64,000 nucleotides of DNA from Halosimplex salinum (GCF_003730195.1 NZ_QWGG01000006.1:1-64000); one strand, 5' to 3'. Counted from the first letter of the stretch, positions 33,761 through 42,809 are shown. A program made the numbers and translations. Notes: generated by a model not told the origin, from the sequence alone.

Positions 33761-33944
33761 CTCTGCTTATATATTTTATTTGCTGGGCTTTAACCCTTAG
33801 CCATAAAGCCGGCCCTTGGCTTTCTTTCCGAGCCGTTCGCGAGTAGCGGTGGTCGCGTCGATCCGAATCAGGAACGACGAGCGGTTCGGACAAGTCATCT
33901 CGCTGTCGACGCTGTACCGGCGGAACGGCGCGGGAGTGCTGGGC

Positions 33945-34706
33945 CTACATACCTCCGGACATCCAGGAGACGACGACACCGGTGCCGGGTTCGACGGCGT
34001 CGGTCGGTGTGACCTGGACGACGCGGGCCCACGTGCCGCCGGGCGGAACGTCGTAGATCTCGCCGGAACAGTAGCAAGCGACGGTGATGTCGCCGGCGTG
34101 GCCGTCGACGGGATGCCCCGAACGGGTGTACGCCGTCCAAGAGAGGTGGTCGTCGTACTGTCCGACGAGTGTTACAGCCAGTGGCTCACCGACAGGAGTC
34201 GTTCCGTAGTGGATGTCGCGCGCGTCGGTCTCCAGGGTGTCGAGGGGCTGTGGATCCGCCGGGAGTAGCGACACTTCGTTGAGGTCCTGTGTCTCGTACG
34301 TTTCGGTCGCTTGCGGTGTCGCGTCGTCGGGCGCGTGATACACCTGCGTCGTGAACGGCAACGGCCCGTCCAGTAGATGGTAGCCGATGAGCACTTCGTC
34401 TTCGGGGACGGTGACCGCGTCGGTCAGCGTCGCGTGGAGTTCCTCGTCGTCGTGGGACTCGTGCCACTTGACCGGCGAAGCGGTGTCGTCTGCCGAGCTG
34501 GTGCGCTCCACAGTAGCGTCGTCTCGCGCTCGCGGGCTTCGTGAGTCGTGGGTGTGCGCGTGCGTGCGATCGGTATCGCCTGCCGTTTCGGCTGTCGACT
34601 CACGCTCGACTGCGCTACAGCCGGCGACCCCGACCGCCAGGGCCGCACCGAGCGCGCGGAGGGCGCGTCTACGTGTGGGGCGTTCTCTTACGGAAAGAGG
34701 TTTCAC
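33945..34706 (-). CDS. Tat-exported lipoprotein of unknown function
   Basis: About 253 aa. The N-terminus has a twin-arginine signal (TRRRALRALGAALAVGVAGC) ending in a lipobox cysteine, so it is exported folded and anchored outside the cell. The mature part begins with a His/Ser/Asp-rich linker, then a beta-rich domain with YCSGEIYDVPPGG. The GTG at 34706 is taken as start; a TTG at 34718 is in frame. The next gene upstream is also a Tat protein, so the two may work together at the cell surface. Confidence 0.65.
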   Translation of the reverse strand: MKPLSVRERPTRRRALRALGAALAVGVAGCSAVERESTAETAGDTDRTHAHTHDSRSPRARDDATVERTSSADDTASPVKWHESHDDEELHATLTDAVTVPEDEVLIGYHLLDGPLPFTTQVYHAPDDATPQATETYETQDLNEVSLLPADPQPLDTLETDARDIHYGTTPVGEPLAVTLVGQYDDHLSWTAYTRSGHPVDGHAGDITVACYCSGEIYDVPPGGTWARVVQVTPTDAVEPGTGVVVSWMSGGM

Positions 34707-34764
34707 TGACCGGTCCAAAGTAGTTGTGGTGATGACATTAACGGCAGTCGAGGGGGTGGTCGGA

Positions 34765-36066
34765 TCAGTTCTCTCCGGGTCGTGGCGTCGGAAGCGAGCG
34801 GTGGCGTCGCGGCGGGACGAGGAAGTTGCCGCGGCGGCGGACGAAGATGTACTCGAGGATGCCGTTGTTGACTCGCTGGCGAACCGCGGGGGTCGCTTCC
34901 GCGATGTCCGCGCCGTTCATCGCCTCCCTGACCTCCTCGAACGCGGAGATGTGGCGCTGGAGCGACGGGAAGTGGAGGCTGGCGACGGCCTGGTCGGAGC
35001 CGATGTCGTCGGTCGACTCGAAGTGACGCCGGAGGAGTCGGACGTCGCCGCCGTCGTCGCGGTTCGCTCTGGCGGCCTTCTGCGCGTGGCCGACGCGGCC
35101 GTACTCCCTGGCGTGTGACGCGATGTCGTCGACGAACTGGTCCACGCCGCTGTCGTCGCCGAGGTTGGTCCCGACGCCGTCGACGAGGTTCTCCTCGGCG
35201 TGGCCGGGGCTGAACATCTCGGCGACCCGCTCGAACCGGTCCTGTTCGCCGTACCAGTCCTCGAGTCGCTGGCGGACGTTGGCGATCACTTTCGTCGTCC
35301 CGTCGGCGAACGGTCCCTCGTCGATCGTCACGTAGTCCTCGGTCGCCTGGTTGCCGGCGAAGCCGGCGGTGAAGCCCATGAACAGCGGCGACGCTTCCGG
35401 GACGGGCTTCGTGTCCGGGATGCCCGCGACGTCCTGGTTCTGGGCGGGGAGCCCCTCGCCGACGAATCCGGTCCGGCGGGAGTCGACGGTCGCGACGTCG
35501 GTGAGCCGGGCCTCGACCGACTCGCCGTTGGCGCTAGTTCGGTCGCCGGTCAACGCCTCGTCGGCCTCCAGCACGACGTCCGGGCGGTTGCTGGCGAGGT
35601 GGACGACCGCGTCCTGGGTGTCGAACGCCGGGGTTTCGAACCCGGAGAGGGCGCGCGGCTCCGGCAGTTCGACGCCGTTGGGGAGGTCGGCCTCGAAGCG
35701 GTCGAAGTACGAGGGGGAGTAGGCGACAGTGTGGAGCAGGCCGTCGGCGCTCCACTCGTAGGCCCGGTCGAGCGTCGAGAGGGCGGCCTCGAGCGTCGAG
35801 CGGTCGTCGGCGGTGGGTCGGCCCGACCGGTCGACGTTCACGTAGAGGAGCACCTGGTGAGACGGGAGGACGGAGTTCCCGCTGTCGTCGTGCGGGACGT
35901 GCTCGCGCCAGGCGTGCTGGCGCGGTGGTTTCGCGGCGGGGTCGCCGCTGGGGACGGATTCGTCGTCCGTTCGGTCGAGACAGGCCGACAGCGCGGCGGC
36001 GCCGCCGAGTGCGACGGCGGCCCTAAGGAACTGCCGGCGGGGGAGGTCGGACGCGGGGAGCGGCAT
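34765..36066 (-). CDS. Tat-exported DyP-peroxidase-like protein
   Basis: A 433-aa protein. LPRRQFLRAAVALGGAAALSAC (split at residues 7-28) is a twin-arginine signal with lipobox. The mature part has two halves with features of dye-decolourising-peroxidase-like haloarchaeal proteins (DAVVHLASNRPDVV; ASPLFMGFTAGFAGNQA; EYIFVRRRGNFLVPP). I do not see a confident haem-binding GxxDG box, so peroxidase activity is uncertain. ATG 36066 is chosen because the Tat signal follows directly. Confidence 0.6.
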   Translation of the reverse strand: MPLPASDLPRRQFLRAAVALGGAAALSACLDRTDDESVPSGDPAAKPPRQHAWREHVPHDDSGNSVLPSHQVLLYVNVDRSGRPTADDRSTLEAALSTLDRAYEWSADGLLHTVAYSPSYFDRFEADLPNGVELPEPRALSGFETPAFDTQDAVVHLASNRPDVVLEADEALTGDRTSANGESVEARLTDVATVDSRRTGFVGEGLPAQNQDVAGIPDTKPVPEASPLFMGFTAGFAGNQATEDYVTIDEGPFADGTTKVIANVRQRLEDWYGEQDRFERVAEMFSPGHAEENLVDGVGTNLGDDSGVDQFVDDIASHAREYGRVGHAQKAARANRDDGGDVRLLRRHFESTDDIGSDQAVASLHFPSLQRHISAFEEVREAMNGADIAEATPAVRQRVNNGILEYIFVRRRGNFLVPPRRHRSLPTPRPGEN

Positions 36067-36243
36067 GCTGTTGGATAGCGAACCGTTCGACAAGGTGGTT
36101 TTGGTCGCACCGAGTCGGGGTCTCACTCCGACCGACGCCGAACTCGTGCGGAGGGCATCGAAGCTGGATCGTGGAGTGGTCACACGGCGCCGTAGCGGCG
36201 GAATTGGTAATCATTATACGCAGGGCCGCCCGACCACCCGGGT

Positions 36244-37302
36244 ATGCAACGACGAGCCGCCGCGATATATTTCGTGTTCTTCCTCGTCATCGGGGCCGGC
36301 GCATACGGCCTCCTCCAGACGGCGGAAGAGCCGACCATCACGATGGACGGCGAGGCGTACACCGCGGGCGACACGGTGACGCTCGACGACCGCGAGTACA
36401 CCGTCGCCGAGGCCGACTCGGGGAGCGGCGAACTCGCGTGGACCAACGAATCGGCGGTCCTCTCGACGACCATCGACAACGGGAGCGAAGTGCCCGTGAC
36501 CGACGTGCGTTGGGAGGACCAGTCCGCGCGCATGGAACAGACGTTCGAAGCCGGCGCGACGGTCGAGTACAACGGGAGCGAGTACGAAGTGAGCGTCAAC
36601 GAGAGCGCGGGCGCGTTCACGCTCACGCACGCCGACGACGCGTCGGTCAACGAGAGCTACGCGGTCGGCGACACGGTCGACTACCAGGGGAACGAAGCGA
36701 CAGTGACGAGCGTCACGGGTGACGGCGCCACCATCGTCTGGGGCGGCCCGTACCAGCTCGTCGTCCAGACGGAGGCGGGGGCGAACCCGACGCAGGCGAC
36801 GTTCGTCGAACAGCGCGACATCGAGGCGATGGTCCAGGCCGACCCGGCGCTGTACGACCAGATCGTCGAACAGGACGGCGTCCGCAAGGTCACGTACCGC
36901 ACGAACGACACCAACGTCCCGGTCGAGGAGTACTTCCCGGACGTCGAGCGCCACACCATCGAGGAGGGCGAGACGCTCCGGTACCAGGGTAACGAGACGA
37001 CTATCGACGCGGTGAACAACGAGAGCGTCGAACTCACGCGCCCGGGAGAGGTGACCAACACGATCAGCTTCACCGAGGGCGGGAACTTCACCGCCGGTGA
37101 CGAGCAGTACTTCGCGCACTTCCAGGACAACTCCTCGGTCCTGCTGGAGAACACCGACGAACGCTACCACGAGTACCGCGCGGAGGAGAACCGGATCGAG
37201 TCTTACAACGAACGGATGGTCGGCCTCTGGGGCATCGCGGAACTCAGCCTCCTCGCCGCTATCCTCCTGGTCGCGACCGCGTTCCTGCCCGTCCGGGGCT
37301 GA
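36244..37302 (+). CDS. membrane-anchored protein with four beta-repeat modules
   Basis: A 352-aa protein with a membrane segment at 8-25 and another at about 328-348, the central 300 residues being extracellular. These contain related modules of the form xGxTVxYxGxExxVxxV: AGDTVTLDDREYTV, AGATVEYNGSEYEV, VGDTVDYQGNEATV and EGETLRYQGNETTI. Conserved in haloarchaea as far as I know, function unknown. It diverges from the DyP-like gene with 177 nt between. Confidence 0.62.
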   Translation: MQRRAAAIYFVFFLVIGAGAYGLLQTAEEPTITMDGEAYTAGDTVTLDDREYTVAEADSGSGELAWTNESAVLSTTIDNGSEVPVTDVRWEDQSARMEQTFEAGATVEYNGSEYEVSVNESAGAFTLTHADDASVNESYAVGDTVDYQGNEATVTSVTGDGATIVWGGPYQLVVQTEAGANPTQATFVEQRDIEAMVQADPALYDQIVEQDGVRKVTYRTNDTNVPVEEYFPDVERHTIEEGETLRYQGNETTIDAVNNESVELTRPGEVTNTISFTEGGNFTAGDEQYFAHFQDNSSVLLENTDERYHEYRAEENRIESYNERMVGLWGIAELSLLAAILLVATAFLPVRG

Positions 37303-37463
37303 GCCCCGACGCGCTGCGTTCGCCGGCGGCTTCTCTGACGCTGTAACTCGACGAGAAAGACTGCGCTCACGGCTTCGCAGGCTCGGCCTTCTCACTCAGT
37401 TCGGACCGAGCGCTGCTAGTCGGACCTCGACGTTCGGACGTATCTACGGCGAAAAGCGGTCGT

Positions 37464-37670
37464 TCAGTCGGTTCGGCTGAGCCAGACGAGGAGGGCGCCG
37501 ATCGCGGCGGTCCCGATGGCACCGACGACCTGGATGACCGACGCGAGCGCGTCGCCTTTCGTCGCCCACGGAGCGCCGGCGAGCGTGGCGATCGCGACCA
37601 GGACGAGCAGGACGCCGACGGCGACGCCGATCGGCTCCAGCCGATCCGAAAACCGGTTCGTGACGTTCAT
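37464..37670 (-). CDS. small two-span membrane protein
   Basis: A 68-aa protein starting MNVTNRFSDRLEP. Two hydrophobic segments, GVAVGVLLVLVAIATLAG and VIQVVGAIGTAAIGALLVWL, are joined by a short loop. Typical small haloarchaeal membrane protein of unknown role. Confidence 0.6.
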   Translation of the reverse strand: MNVTNRFSDRLEPIGVAVGVLLVLVAIATLAGAPWATKGDALASVIQVVGAIGTAAIGALLVWLSRTD

Positions 37671-37720
37671 ACACGACGAGTCGGGACTCACCGCCGTAAA
37701 CTTCGTGGTTCGCGTTCCGG

Positions 37721-38308
37721 TCAGCGCGAGCGGTCGTTCCCTTCGGGCGTCCAGTCCGGCGCGTCAGTCTCGGTGGCGTGTCCGCCGTTCTCGCTATCCT
37801 CACCGCGCTCGCCCGCGACGCCCTCGGCCACCAGTTTCGCCAGCGGGTCGACGGCGACCGAGAGCCGCGCCGCGACGACGACCAGCGGGCCGAGCGCGAC
37901 GAGCAGGAACGCCGCGTCGTACACCCAGCGAGCGCCGTCGACGAGCGGCGTCACGGCCGGCGCCAGGCCCGCGTGGGCGACCAGCACCGCCGCGAGGACG
38001 ACCAGCCAGTGGACGACCGACGCGACGTGTTCGACGACCCGGGCGGGCCCGTCGAGGGCCAGCCGCGTCAGCGCCGCCAGCCCCGAGGCCAGATACAGCA
38101 GGAGTCCGACGACCGCGAGCGTCGCGAGCGCGCCGACTACCGCGGCGAGGCTCACGGGCGTCCGCGGTACCAGCAGGTCCAGCCCCGGCAACAGCGACGC
38201 GAGTGTCAGGACCAGCGCGAGCGCGCCGACTCCGAGGACGATCTTGCTGACCGATTCGACCGTCTGCGGTCCGACGGCAGTTCGGAGCGTGTCTCCGTCG
38301 AGGTTCAT
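37721..38308 (-). CDS. multi-span membrane protein
   Basis: A 195-aa protein with five predicted membrane helices (for example IVLGVGALALVLTLASLLPG, AAVVGALATLAVVGLLLYLA and VLAAVLVAHAGLAPAVT) and a charged C-terminal tail. No transporter or enzyme motif is evident. Conserved hypothetical. Confidence 0.65.
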   Translation of the reverse strand: MNLDGDTLRTAVGPQTVESVSKIVLGVGALALVLTLASLLPGLDLLVPRTPVSLAAVVGALATLAVVGLLLYLASGLAALTRLALDGPARVVEHVASVVHWLVVLAAVLVAHAGLAPAVTPLVDGARWVYDAAFLLVALGPLVVVAARLSVAVDPLAKLVAEGVAGERGEDSENGGHATETDAPDWTPEGNDRSR

Positions 38309-38727
38309 GTATGCACTCGACCGCAGGAGACGGGACAGATTATAGGCACAAGTTCGTGAGCCCGGATTTCGGCGAATTAAGGCGGTTTAAGCGTTCTATC
38401 GGGGCTCTATACGACCCGTCCGCCGCAAACGACGGGCCGGGAGAGACCGAGCGAACGCGAAGCGTTCGCGAGGGTCGAGAGACGCGACGCGTCTCTCGGG
38501 AGTTGAACCACGGCCAGAGCGTGCTCCTCCCTGATTCAACTTCCCCCGGCCGGTTCGTTCACCCATTCGCGTTGCTCACGGGTTCACTGTACGGGCCGAG
38601 AGAGAGTTGAACTACGTCGAGACATTCCGGGTCGCTCCCTGCGGTCGCTTCCCGGGCTGTGACTCGCCTACTCAACTCCCTCCCGGTTGCGTTGCTGGTC
38701 GCTCACGGGTGTTCGCGACACAGCAAC
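38309..38727. repeat. spacer with partial tRNA 3'-end copies and a long inverted repeat
   Basis: There is no gene. The segment contains several copies of the T-arm/acceptor sequence of the adjacent tRNA-Lys: GGGCCGGGAGAGAC (38434-38447), GGGAGTTGAACCACGG (38498-38513) and GGGCCGAGAGAGAGTTGAAC (38593-38612) in the same orientation, and ATTCAACTTCCCCCGGCC (38534-38551) and TCAACTCCCTCCCGG (38671-38685) inverted. The last pairs with the tRNA 3' end itself, making a hairpin of about 30 bp (38671-38745). Remnants of elements that integrate at tRNA 3' ends would look like this. Confidence 0.55.
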
Positions 38728-38800
38728 GGGCCGGGAGGGAGTTGAACCCCCGACCATCTGGTTAAAAGCCAGACGCTCTGCCTAACTGAGCTACCGGCCC
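38728..38800 (-). tRNA. tRNA-Lys (UUU)
   Basis: A 73-nt cloverleaf read on the minus strand: acceptor GGGCCGG pairs with CCGGCCC, D-arm GCTCAGTTAGGCAGAGC, anticodon arm TCTGG-CTTTTAA-CCAGA with anticodon TTT, and T-arm GGGGG-TTCAACT-CCCTC-type stem. No intron and no encoded CCA. The 3' end borders the field of partial tRNA copies at 38434-38727. Confidence 0.95.
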
Positions 38801-38840
38801 TCGTTACCCTCTCCGGGAGTTCCCGATTAAGTACTTACGA

Positions 38841-39512
38841 TCAACTGTGCTCGAAGCGCCGTTCGAGCGCGGTCGCGACGATCTCGCCGGGCTCGACGTC
38901 CTCCAGCGCGGCGCGGCGACGGAGTTCCCGGTAGATCTCCGGGGGAAGTTCCATCGTCAACTCGCCGAGAGTGATGCCTTCGGCGGCGAGCGCGCGCTCG
39001 ACGGGCGTGCCGTCGTTGACGTCGCTGGCGACCGAGCGGACCTGTCGGACGGTCATGTCGTGGTCGAGGACGGCCCAGGCGAGCTGGAGGCGGGCGGCGC
39101 CGGCGACGCGGGCGATGTGCTTGGCGGCGGTGGGGGCGATCCGGCCCATCGCGACGTGTTTGCGGATCGAGCGGGGGAGGTCGTGAACGCGGGACCACTT
39201 GCGAATGAACGCGACGGTGGCGTCGCCGCCAGCGCGTTCGGCGGCGGCCTTGTAGGAGCCCTCGCCGCGGACGAGCGCGGCGCAGGCGGCCGCGCCGCGG
39301 AGCATGAAGACGGTGTCGGCCTCGCCGGCGGCGTCGCTGGCGAACTGTCGGACGGTCTGTGCGGCGGTCTCGAGGCTCTCCGAGTCGTCGGGGTCGAACT
39401 CGACGGCCTCTTCCGGTCGCTGCCCGGTGACGGTCGGGTCGCCCCGGATGACCGGCGCACCGACCGGTGACTCGCGGTCGGTCGGCGGATCGCCTGGCCC
39501 CTCGTGACTCAT
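38841..39512 (-). CDS. conserved haloarchaeal HTH protein (ParB-like helix-turn-helix)
   Basis: A 223-aa acidic protein. The central part (GSYKAAAERAGGDATVAFIRKW, then GRIAPTAAKHIARVAG) has the helix-turn-helix order of ParB/KorB-type DNA-binding domains, and the C-terminus (LPPEIYRELRRRAALEDVEPGEIV) looks like a ribbon-helix-helix or dimerisation motif. A regulator or DNA-organising role is likely. It starts just beyond tRNA-Lys on the same strand. Confidence 0.65.
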   Translation of the reverse strand: MSHEGPGDPPTDRESPVGAPVIRGDPTVTGQRPEEAVEFDPDDSESLETAAQTVRQFASDAAGEADTVFMLRGAAACAALVRGEGSYKAAAERAGGDATVAFIRKWSRVHDLPRSIRKHVAMGRIAPTAAKHIARVAGAARLQLAWAVLDHDMTVRQVRSVASDVNDGTPVERALAAEGITLGELTMELPPEIYRELRRRAALEDVEPGEIVATALERRFEHS

Positions 39513-39616
39513 TGCTCACTCATTCGGAACGGTCTGTCAAAAGGCTCTCGTCTGTTGGTACGGGAGACACACGGGCACGCGACGGAAATCGCGTCGAAAT
39601 CGAGCGATCGACGCCC

Positions 39617-39754
39617 TCAGTCGTCGGCGTCCGCGCGCTCTTCGGAGAGATGTTCCCAGACCTCGGCACAGCCACAGCCGTCTTCCACGTCGTCGAGGTG
39701 GCTGGTGTCCGGCTCGGGCGCTTCGTCGTCGTGGTGGTCGGTTGCCTGCGTCAT
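39617..39754 (-). CDS. 45-aa acidic protein with a Cys pair
   Basis: ATG at 39754, stop at 39617. The peptide starts MTQATDHHDDEAPEPD and contains DGCGCAEVWEHLSEERAD. The very acidic composition and GCGC motif match small haloarchaeal proteins that recur beside core genes. It is too short for standard gene finders. Metal binding by the Cys/His residues is possible. Confidence 0.6.
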   Translation of the reverse strand: MTQATDHHDDEAPEPDTSHLDDVEDGCGCAEVWEHLSEERADADD

Positions 39755-39950
39755 CTGTTCGACGTGTCCCCTTCTATACGCCGTTCCCCCTTAACGCCGC
39801 GCGCTCCCGTAATTCCTACCCGGGCTAGGGTGTACCGGCAAGCCCTTCACCTATCTCGGACGGCCGTCTCGGGCCGCTGGCACGTCGGATTCGCCGGCGA
39901 GTGTTGTATCGGCCGACAGGCTCTGGGGGTTCGGGCGCGAAGGCGGTGTA

Positions 39951-40289
39951 ATGACGACCGACGTTCACCAGCTCGACGACGGCGCGTGGATCAGCGTCAA
40001 CGACGAGCGCCGGATCAACGTCAGCGATCTCTGGCCGCTCGCCCGTCACGACGTCTGTTCCTGCGAGATAGCGGACTTCCTCGTCGAGGGGTTCGCCGAG
40101 GTGGGCGTCGAACACCCCGACGTCCAGGCCAGGGTCGCCGGCCGCTGTATCACCTGCGGGACCGAAGGCGTCACCGACTGGATCACCGTCGGCCGCGTCA
40201 TCGACCCCGAGACCGGCGAGTTCTCGCCCGTGGACGTCACGAGCGTCCACGTCCCGGACAAGCGACACCGCCTCGCCCACCCGGAGTAG
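39951..40289 (+). CDS. conserved hypothetical protein with Cys pairs
   Basis: A 112-aa protein. CSCEIADFLVEGFAE and CITCGTEG supply four cysteines that may bind zinc; the rest forms strands (AWISVNDERRINVSDLW; VTDWITVGRVID). It lies 90 nt upstream of nitrite reductase in the same direction, but each has its own promoter region. Confidence 0.6.
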   Translation: MTTDVHQLDDGAWISVNDERRINVSDLWPLARHDVCSCEIADFLVEGFAEVGVEHPDVQARVAGRCITCGTEGVTDWITVGRVIDPETGEFSPVDVTSVHVPDKRHRLAHPE

Positions 40290-40347
40290 GAGGCAATATT
40301 ATCCTGTTCTCGGGAGAGGTGGGGTCACTTGTCGTTATGCGCGCGCG

Positions 40348-40353
40348 TTTAAG
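40348..40353 (+). promoter_or_regulatory. TATA-like box for nitrite reductase
   Basis: TTTAAG centred 29-30 nt before the ATG at 40380 in an otherwise GC-rich stretch, the usual spacing for a near-leaderless haloarchaeal transcript. Confidence 0.5.
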
Positions 40354-40379
40354 TGCGGGGACCATGGGATGGGACAAGA

Positions 40380-42155
40380 ATGCCGACGAAAGTCGAAAAC
40401 TGGAAAGACGAGATTTACGGGAACGAGATACGCGAGCACCTGATGGAGTTCGCGGAGAAGGGCTGGGACGCCATCCCGGACGACGAGCACGACGCCTGGT
40501 TCGAGCGCTTCAAGTGGTGGGGGCTGTACCACCAGCGGAAGGGCCAGGAGTCCTACTTCATGATGCGGATCGGGACGCCCAACGGGGTCCTGAAGCCCGG
40601 CCAGCTCGAGGTCGTCGCAGAGATCGCCGACGAGTACGCGCGCGGCCCGGTCGACAACCCGGAGTTCGGCGGCGCGTACTGCGACTGGACGACCCGCCAG
40701 TCGATCCAGCTGCACTGGATCAAGCTCGAGGACATCCCGGAGATATTCGAGAAGCTCGAGGCCAACGACCTGGGGACCCAGCAGGCATGCGGTGACTCGT
40801 GGCGAAACATCGTCGGCTGTCCCGTCGCCGGCAAGGACAAGCACGAGCACATCGACGCGTGGCCGGTCGCCGAGGAGCTCCACGAGACGTTCAAGGGTAA
40901 CGACGACTACTCCAACCTCCCGCGCAAGTGGAAGGTCGCCGTCACCGGCTGTGACCAGGGCTGTGGCCAGGGCGACATCAACGACCTCGCCTACGAACCG
41001 GCCACGAAGGAAGTCGACGGCGAGGAGAAACTCGGATTCAACATCCGCGTCGGCGGGGGCCTCTCCCGCAAGGAACCGCGCTTCTCGCGGTCCATCGACG
41101 TCTGGGTGCCGCCGGAGCAGGCGGCCGACATCGGCGCCGGCATGTCCGCGCTCTTCCGCGAGTACGGCGACCGCGACGACCGCTTCAACGCGCGCATCAA
41201 GTTCCTCGTGGACGAGTGGGGAACCGAGAAGATGCGCGACGTGCTCCAGGAGGAGTTCGTCGACTTCGAACTGAAGACCGCGGGCGAGAACATGCGCGAG
41301 AGCTACACGTACAACGCCGGCGGCGAGGAACACGGCGACCACGTGGGCGTCCACGAACAGCCCGACGGCAACTACTACGTCGGCCTCGACGTTCTCGTGG
41401 GCCGGATGGGCGTCGACGACGTGTCCGAACTCGCCGAACTCGCCGACGAGTACGGCTCCGGCGAAGTTCGCCTGACCCAGCGCCAGAACGTCATCGTCAC
41501 GGACGTCGACAGCGACCGACTCGACGAGTTCCTCGACGAGCCGCTGCTGGAGACGTACTCGCCGGACCCGCACCCGTTCATGCGCGGCTCCATCGCCTGC
41601 ACCGGGACGGAGTTCTGTTCGCTCTCGATCGTCGAGACGAAGAACCGGCAGGTCCGCTACGCCCGCTGGCTCAAGGACAACGTCGAACTCCCCGAGGGCC
41701 TCACGGACTTCCACATCCACCTCTCGGGCTGTACCGCCTCCTGCGCCCAGCCGCAGATCGCCGACATCTCCCTGCGCGGCATGAAGACCCGCAAGGACGG
41801 CGAGCCGGTCGAGGCGCTCGACATCGGCCTCGGCGGCGGCCTCGGGGAGAACCCCCACTTCGCCGACTGGGTCGAGATGCGCGTCCCCGCCGACGAGGTG
41901 CCGGGCTACATCGAGAACCTGCTCGCCACCTTCGAGGACGAGCGCGAGGAGGGCCAGACCTTCCGCGAGTTCGTCGCAGCGCGTGACGAGGACACGCTGC
42001 AGGACCTCGCGGAGGCCGAGGAGACCAGCTACGAGGACCCGTACATGCACAACACGAAGATGACGTGGTACCCCTACGCCGACGAGGACGACATGGGCGA
42101 CTCGCCCGCCCCGACCGACGGCGAGGGCAACTCGCTCGCGCCCGCCGACGACTGA
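40380..42155 (+). CDS. ferredoxin-dependent nitrite/sulfite reductase
   Basis: A 591-aa sirohaem/[4Fe-4S] reductase catalysing six-electron reduction of nitrite to ammonia (or sulfite to sulfide) with ferredoxin. The cofactor cysteines are in ACTGTEFCSLSI (C-x5-C) and LSGCTASCAQPQ (C-x3-C). The duplicated ferrite-reductase-like halves are visible: VRLTQRQNVIV aligns with the earlier CDWTTRQSIQLHW. Length and the strong match to haloarchaeal assimilatory enzymes favour nitrite reductase (nasD/nirA type). ATG 40380 is preferred over GTG 40353, which lies on the TATA-like box. No nitrate reductase or transporter is adjacent. Confidence 0.88.
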   Translation: MPTKVENWKDEIYGNEIREHLMEFAEKGWDAIPDDEHDAWFERFKWWGLYHQRKGQESYFMMRIGTPNGVLKPGQLEVVAEIADEYARGPVDNPEFGGAYCDWTTRQSIQLHWIKLEDIPEIFEKLEANDLGTQQACGDSWRNIVGCPVAGKDKHEHIDAWPVAEELHETFKGNDDYSNLPRKWKVAVTGCDQGCGQGDINDLAYEPATKEVDGEEKLGFNIRVGGGLSRKEPRFSRSIDVWVPPEQAADIGAGMSALFREYGDRDDRFNARIKFLVDEWGTEKMRDVLQEEFVDFELKTAGENMRESYTYNAGGEEHGDHVGVHEQPDGNYYVGLDVLVGRMGVDDVSELAELADEYGSGEVRLTQRQNVIVTDVDSDRLDEFLDEPLLETYSPDPHPFMRGSIACTGTEFCSLSIVETKNRQVRYARWLKDNVELPEGLTDFHIHLSGCTASCAQPQIADISLRGMKTRKDGEPVEALDIGLGGGLGENPHFADWVEMRVPADEVPGYIENLLATFEDEREEGQTFREFVAARDEDTLQDLAEAEETSYEDPYMHNTKMTWYPYADEDDMGDSPAPTDGEGNSLAPADD

Positions 42156-42232
42156 CCGCGCGGCGGCCGTGCTCGACTTCGCCGGCACATTCCTGCTTTG
42201 GAGTTTTGCAGTTCGAGTGTGTAGACGAACGC

Positions 42233-42436
42233 ATGTCCGACGACCAGCACGCGCACCCGAACGAGGAGTCCCCGAACTGGGACAACCCCGACTTCTGCCC
42301 GTTCTGCGGCGCCGGACTCGTCGACGGCGGCGCCGGGTTCATGGACCACATCGACGAGGCCGACACCTGCCGCGAGCGGTTCGAGACCTGGCGCTCGAAC
42401 ATCGCGGGCGACGTGGGGGGCGAGTGGAGCGGCTGA
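42233..42436 (+). CDS. small zinc-finger protein
   Basis: A 67-aa protein starting at ATG 42233. FCPFCGAGLVDGG supplies a CPxCG knuckle, and DHIDEADTCRERFETWR adds a His and a Cys, so a single zinc site is likely. It belongs to the abundant small CPxCG-type proteins of haloarchaea. Role unknown. Confidence 0.7.
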   Translation: MSDDQHAHPNEESPNWDNPDFCPFCGAGLVDGGAGFMDHIDEADTCRERFETWRSNIAGDVGGEWSG

Positions 42437-42509
42437 CCGCGCGGACACCGTTCGCCCGGGCGGAGGCGGACTCGCCGCTCCTTAAGTAGCTGCGTCGCCG
42501 ACTCACGGT

Positions 42510-42797
42510 ATGGTCGACCGCATTCTCAAGGTCAACGCGTACACTACGTTCGACCTCCTCGACGGCGTCGTCGAGGGCCACGGCTTCGACGAGGAGGCGC
42601 TCGCCGTGTTGAACGTCACGACGGACACCCGCGACGACCCGGACCACGTCGAACTGCAGGTCGAGATGGACAACACCGACCTCGACGAGGTCAGGGCCCA
42701 CGCCGACACGGTCGAACTCTCGGCCGCGCAGGCCCGCGAACTCGCCGGCGAACTGGAGAAATACGCCGGCCGGGTGGAGGCCGCCGAGGCGGAGTGA
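42510..42797 (+). CDS. conserved haloarchaeal protein
   Basis: A 95-aa acidic protein with a beta-alpha-beta layout (ILKVNAYTTFDLLDG; ALAVLNVTTDTRD; HVELQVEMDN) and a C-terminal helix. CTTAAG at 42480-42485 is a likely TATA box, 27 nt before the ATG. I recognise it as a conserved halobacterial family without known function. Confidence 0.68.
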   Translation: MVDRILKVNAYTTFDLLDGVVEGHGFDEEALAVLNVTTDTRDDPDHVELQVEMDNTDLDEVRAHADTVELSAAQARELAGELEKYAGRVEAAEAE

Positions 42798-42809
42798 CCG
42801 GTCGACTCG

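Noticed and set aside
33805-33823. AAAGCC/GGCTTT inverted repeat as a terminator at the island edge
   Set aside because: Arms are only 6 bp, and no gene ends there in the suitable direction.
40335-42188. A 617-codon frame opposite nitrite reductase
   Set aside because: Antisense shadow of a gene with clear sirohaem/Fe-S motifs; composition is not that of a haloarchaeal protein family.
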